A stretch of DNA of 64,000 nucleotides from positions 202,015 to 266,014 of the forward strand of contig NZ_BMWT01000006.1 of NCBI RefSeq assembly GCF_014651375.1, in the 5' to 3' direction. The position numbers and the translations under genes are program-made. This DNA comes from Tateyamaria omphalii. GTDB taxonomy: Bacteria > Pseudomonadota > Alphaproteobacteria > Rhodobacterales > Rhodobacteraceae. Numbering within the stretch: position 1 is the first letter of the stretch; the number at the start of each line of letters is the position of its first letter. Positions 62,442-64,000 of this stretch are shown here, piece after piece. The notes under the pieces were generated by a model. It ran no database searches. It saw only the letters and a program-made list of their open reading frames with translations, and was not told the origin of the DNA.

Positions 62442-62906
62442 TTGGTGTCCCGTCTATGATTCTAGGTCATTTGTCCTATCGCCATGATTGGGACAATTGT
62501 CCCAATTCGTCAAGCGGGTTTTTTGCTTGCCGGAGTTTCACAGGGAGTTTGTTTACGCGCCGAGAAGAGATATTCGGGGACTCGGCGTCGCTGACGGGGT
62601 TATGAAACCGGTGGGCGACCAACAAATGCGAAGTTGGCTGCATTGCAATGGGTTGGGAGCGTGAGCTTGTTGCGGTTATGAGAGCGAGCACAGCATCCTA
62701 GGTGTCGTGGGATCGAGGGCCGGGACCGACGGCGCGTTGCGGACGTCAAACCAGCCTGCAGGATGCTGCGGTCTTGCCCGTATTGCTGCCGTTCGCTGTA
62801 GCTGCAGGATCGGTGACGCTGGTAACAAGACTGATGGTTTGTTGAATGTCGGTCGATGAAAAGGACAGCCCACCAAGAAATACGCGCACAGACTTTTACC
62901 GCTTCG
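62442..62906. other. Promoter region and gap
   Basis: About 465 bp. The left end carries the OYE promoter and palindromic operator (62487-62506). The rest shows no gene. Confidence 0.45.
62487..62506. promoter_or_regulatory. 20-bp palindromic operator upstream of OYE
   Basis: ATTGGGACAATTGTCCCAAT is a perfect palindrome 46-65 bp upstream of the OYE start. A related half-site (GGACAAATGACC on the minus strand) lies at 62466-62477. It is the probable site of the TetR protein encoded downstream. Confidence 0.7.
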
Positions 62907-63473
62907 CTACTTCGTGTCGTCTGTTGCCGTTGGATTGTATTCTGATAGATGCTTCTGAAACAGCAAGCCGAGCTCAGAAAAGGAGATGTTCAAGTCCGCG
63001 GACACGACGTAAATCCCATCGAGGCCAAATAGCTTGTTAGGCCACCTTGTTGTCTGACCGAGAGTAGTGAGTTTGTTGCGCTGCATTGCTTCATCAGTCA
63101 ACTGAATACGAAGCATGGAAGTTCCTCTGTGGGACCACACCGAAATTCGCGAGACTTCACTCCAAGGTACTTCCTGTGCAAGAGCGCGCTTGTCCCAGAA
63201 GCCTTGCGGTGACAGTTCAACCGGCTTGTGGTGTCCAAAGATGAGGCGATTGATTGCAACGAGCAAGCATAACCCGAAGAACACGGTGCCAATCCAGCCC
63301 CAGTATAAAGTTGCCTCACCATGACGAGAGTCCACTGCACCTCCCATAATCATCCAAACACCAATAGCCACAAAGGCTGCGCCAATGGCCGCAAGTGCGA
63401 TGAGCTTGGAAACTGATCTCTGAAGTACAGTGTGATCCTGGATCGTTGCGTTCACTTTTGGTTTGCGTCTCAT
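62907..63473 (-). CDS. STM3941-like membrane-anchored protein
   Basis: A 188-residue protein with two N-terminal membrane segments (about 24-46 and 58-77) and a C-terminal PH-like domain starting VELSPQGFWDKRALAQEVPWSEVSRISVW. This is the STM3941 family layout. Function is unknown; family members occur as isolated accessory genes and some sit at immunity positions. The ATG at 63473 lacks a strong ribosome site. Confidence 0.65.
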   Translation of the reverse strand: MRRKPKVNATIQDHTVLQRSVSKLIALAAIGAAFVAIGVWMIMGGAVDSRHGEATLYWGWIGTVFFGLCLLVAINRLIFGHHKPVELSPQGFWDKRALAQEVPWSEVSRISVWSHRGTSMLRIQLTDEAMQRNKLTTLGQTTRWPNKLFGLDGIYVVSADLNISFSELGLLFQKHLSEYNPTATDDTK

Positions 63474-64000
63474 AATTTGCCAACATTGGTAGCTGACACG
63501 TGCCAGATCAAAAAGTAGTTTCTAATTGGCGCACTGGTCATGAATGGCGGGTCCTGTCTTAGTCAGCCTTTGATATCGCAGGTAAGCTGTTTCCGCAGAA
63601 TGCTGCGCGAGCATAGTAAGGTAAAATGGGCTCGAACCTGACCTTGGCCGCGCATCGTGCTGCCGCGCATCGTGCTGATGTCACTCGCGTTTTTTAGCCG
63701 AAACCGGACATTCGATCTCGGGACTGCGCTTGTCGGTCAGCGGGGTCGAGCGCGCTTTCGCTGGGCGTACACAAATGTCAACCATGTGAAATTCGGCCAA
63801 GATGGCAACGTCCGTTTTCAGCAATTGTTTTCGTAGACAATCGTTCTTCCGCTCACCCCCACTGACAAGAGCAGTGACGCCTCTGGGTCTGCGAAGGCAC
63901 GTGTCGCGTGTCAAGCATCGGGTGTTTTGCCGAGTTTCTGGTGTCGGATTTTGTGTTTTTTGTCCGTCCCGATCAATCCGGACGCATCGCACGGTCAATT
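63474..64000. other. Intergenic to window end
   Basis: About 530 bp with repeat copy C (63610-63652). A duplicated GCCGCGCATCGTGCTG lies at 63647-63678. No gene is recognised before the window ends. Confidence 0.45.
63610..63652 (+). repeat. Dispersed intergenic repeat, copy C
   Basis: It begins AGCATAGTAAGGTAAAATGG, then GCTC, and continues AACCTGACCTTGGCCGCG, matching copy B (48881) in both halves with a 3-base insertion in the first. Confidence 0.45.

Overview
The window looks like chromosome (or a large replicon) of a marine alphaproteobacterium of the order Rhodobacterales (Roseobacter group). This is inferred from protein character: FixL/FixK-type oxygen signalling with TTGAY-N4-RTCAA boxes, a Zur-controlled ZnuABC island with COG0523 GTPases and DUF1826, an AbrB/FCD-GntR pair, DUF3307 and TamAB. 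No rRNA, tRNA, CRISPR array or intact transposase was found.

Region 1 (1-12 kb) is a low-oxygen/stress island. A FixL-type heme-PAS hybrid kinase (6530-8065), an OmpR-class response regulator (8050-8823) and a cysteine-less FixK-type regulator (8987-9658) form an hFixL-FxkR-FixK-like cascade. Around it, four FixK/FNR-like boxes sit at promoter-like distances from a flavodoxin-like gene, a zinc alcohol dehydrogenase, a lipoprotein cytochrome c, a DksA-like/DUF2892 operon, an M50-CBS protease, a bactofilin-like membrane protein with a DUF2267 gene broken by an amber codon, and an Hsp20. The circuit therefore appears to lie beside its own regulon. A TPR protein runs off the left edge and a lone iolB follows on the right.

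Region 2 (13.4-20.8 kb) is a zinc-starvation island: znuB-znuC-zur leftward; znuA (with a roughly 120-residue His/Asp-rich insert), a NicO/ZevB-like transporter, two COG0523 GTPases and DUF1826 rightward. Zur-type palindromes lie at both promoters.

Region 3 (20.8-26 kb) holds an Rrf2 regulator, a VOC protein, decayed thrS and iron-alcohol-dehydrogenase remnants, and an intact amidase. Region 4 (26-42 kb) is envelope and transport: an RND pump with adaptor and divergent TetR, an AbrB-type membrane protein with FCD-GntR, TamB-TamA, a large ABC protein with a degenerate Walker A and a C-terminal cyclic-nucleotide-binding domain, and DUF3307.

Region 5 (42-64 kb) is accessory. It carries a MuF-like phage-head domain fused to an RNase A-like CdiA-CT toxin with an adjacent immunity candidate, an XRE/membrane pair, a xi-class GST, DUF1963, DUF4274 and STM3941-type proteins, a dihydrofolate-reductase-like gene broken by an amber codon, two HxlR regulators with palindromic operators, GST/SRPBCC, AAC(6') and nqrF remnants, an AraC regulator, a Slam translocon with its probable surface lipoprotein, and a tag-yciI-tetR-OYE cluster. 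Several intergenic gaps hold gene debris and a short dispersed repeat. The strongest candidates for something under-described are the MuF-RNase A toxin module, the non-rhizobial hFixL-FxkR-FixK island, the pseudo-ATPase ABC fusion and the Slam-lipoprotein pair.
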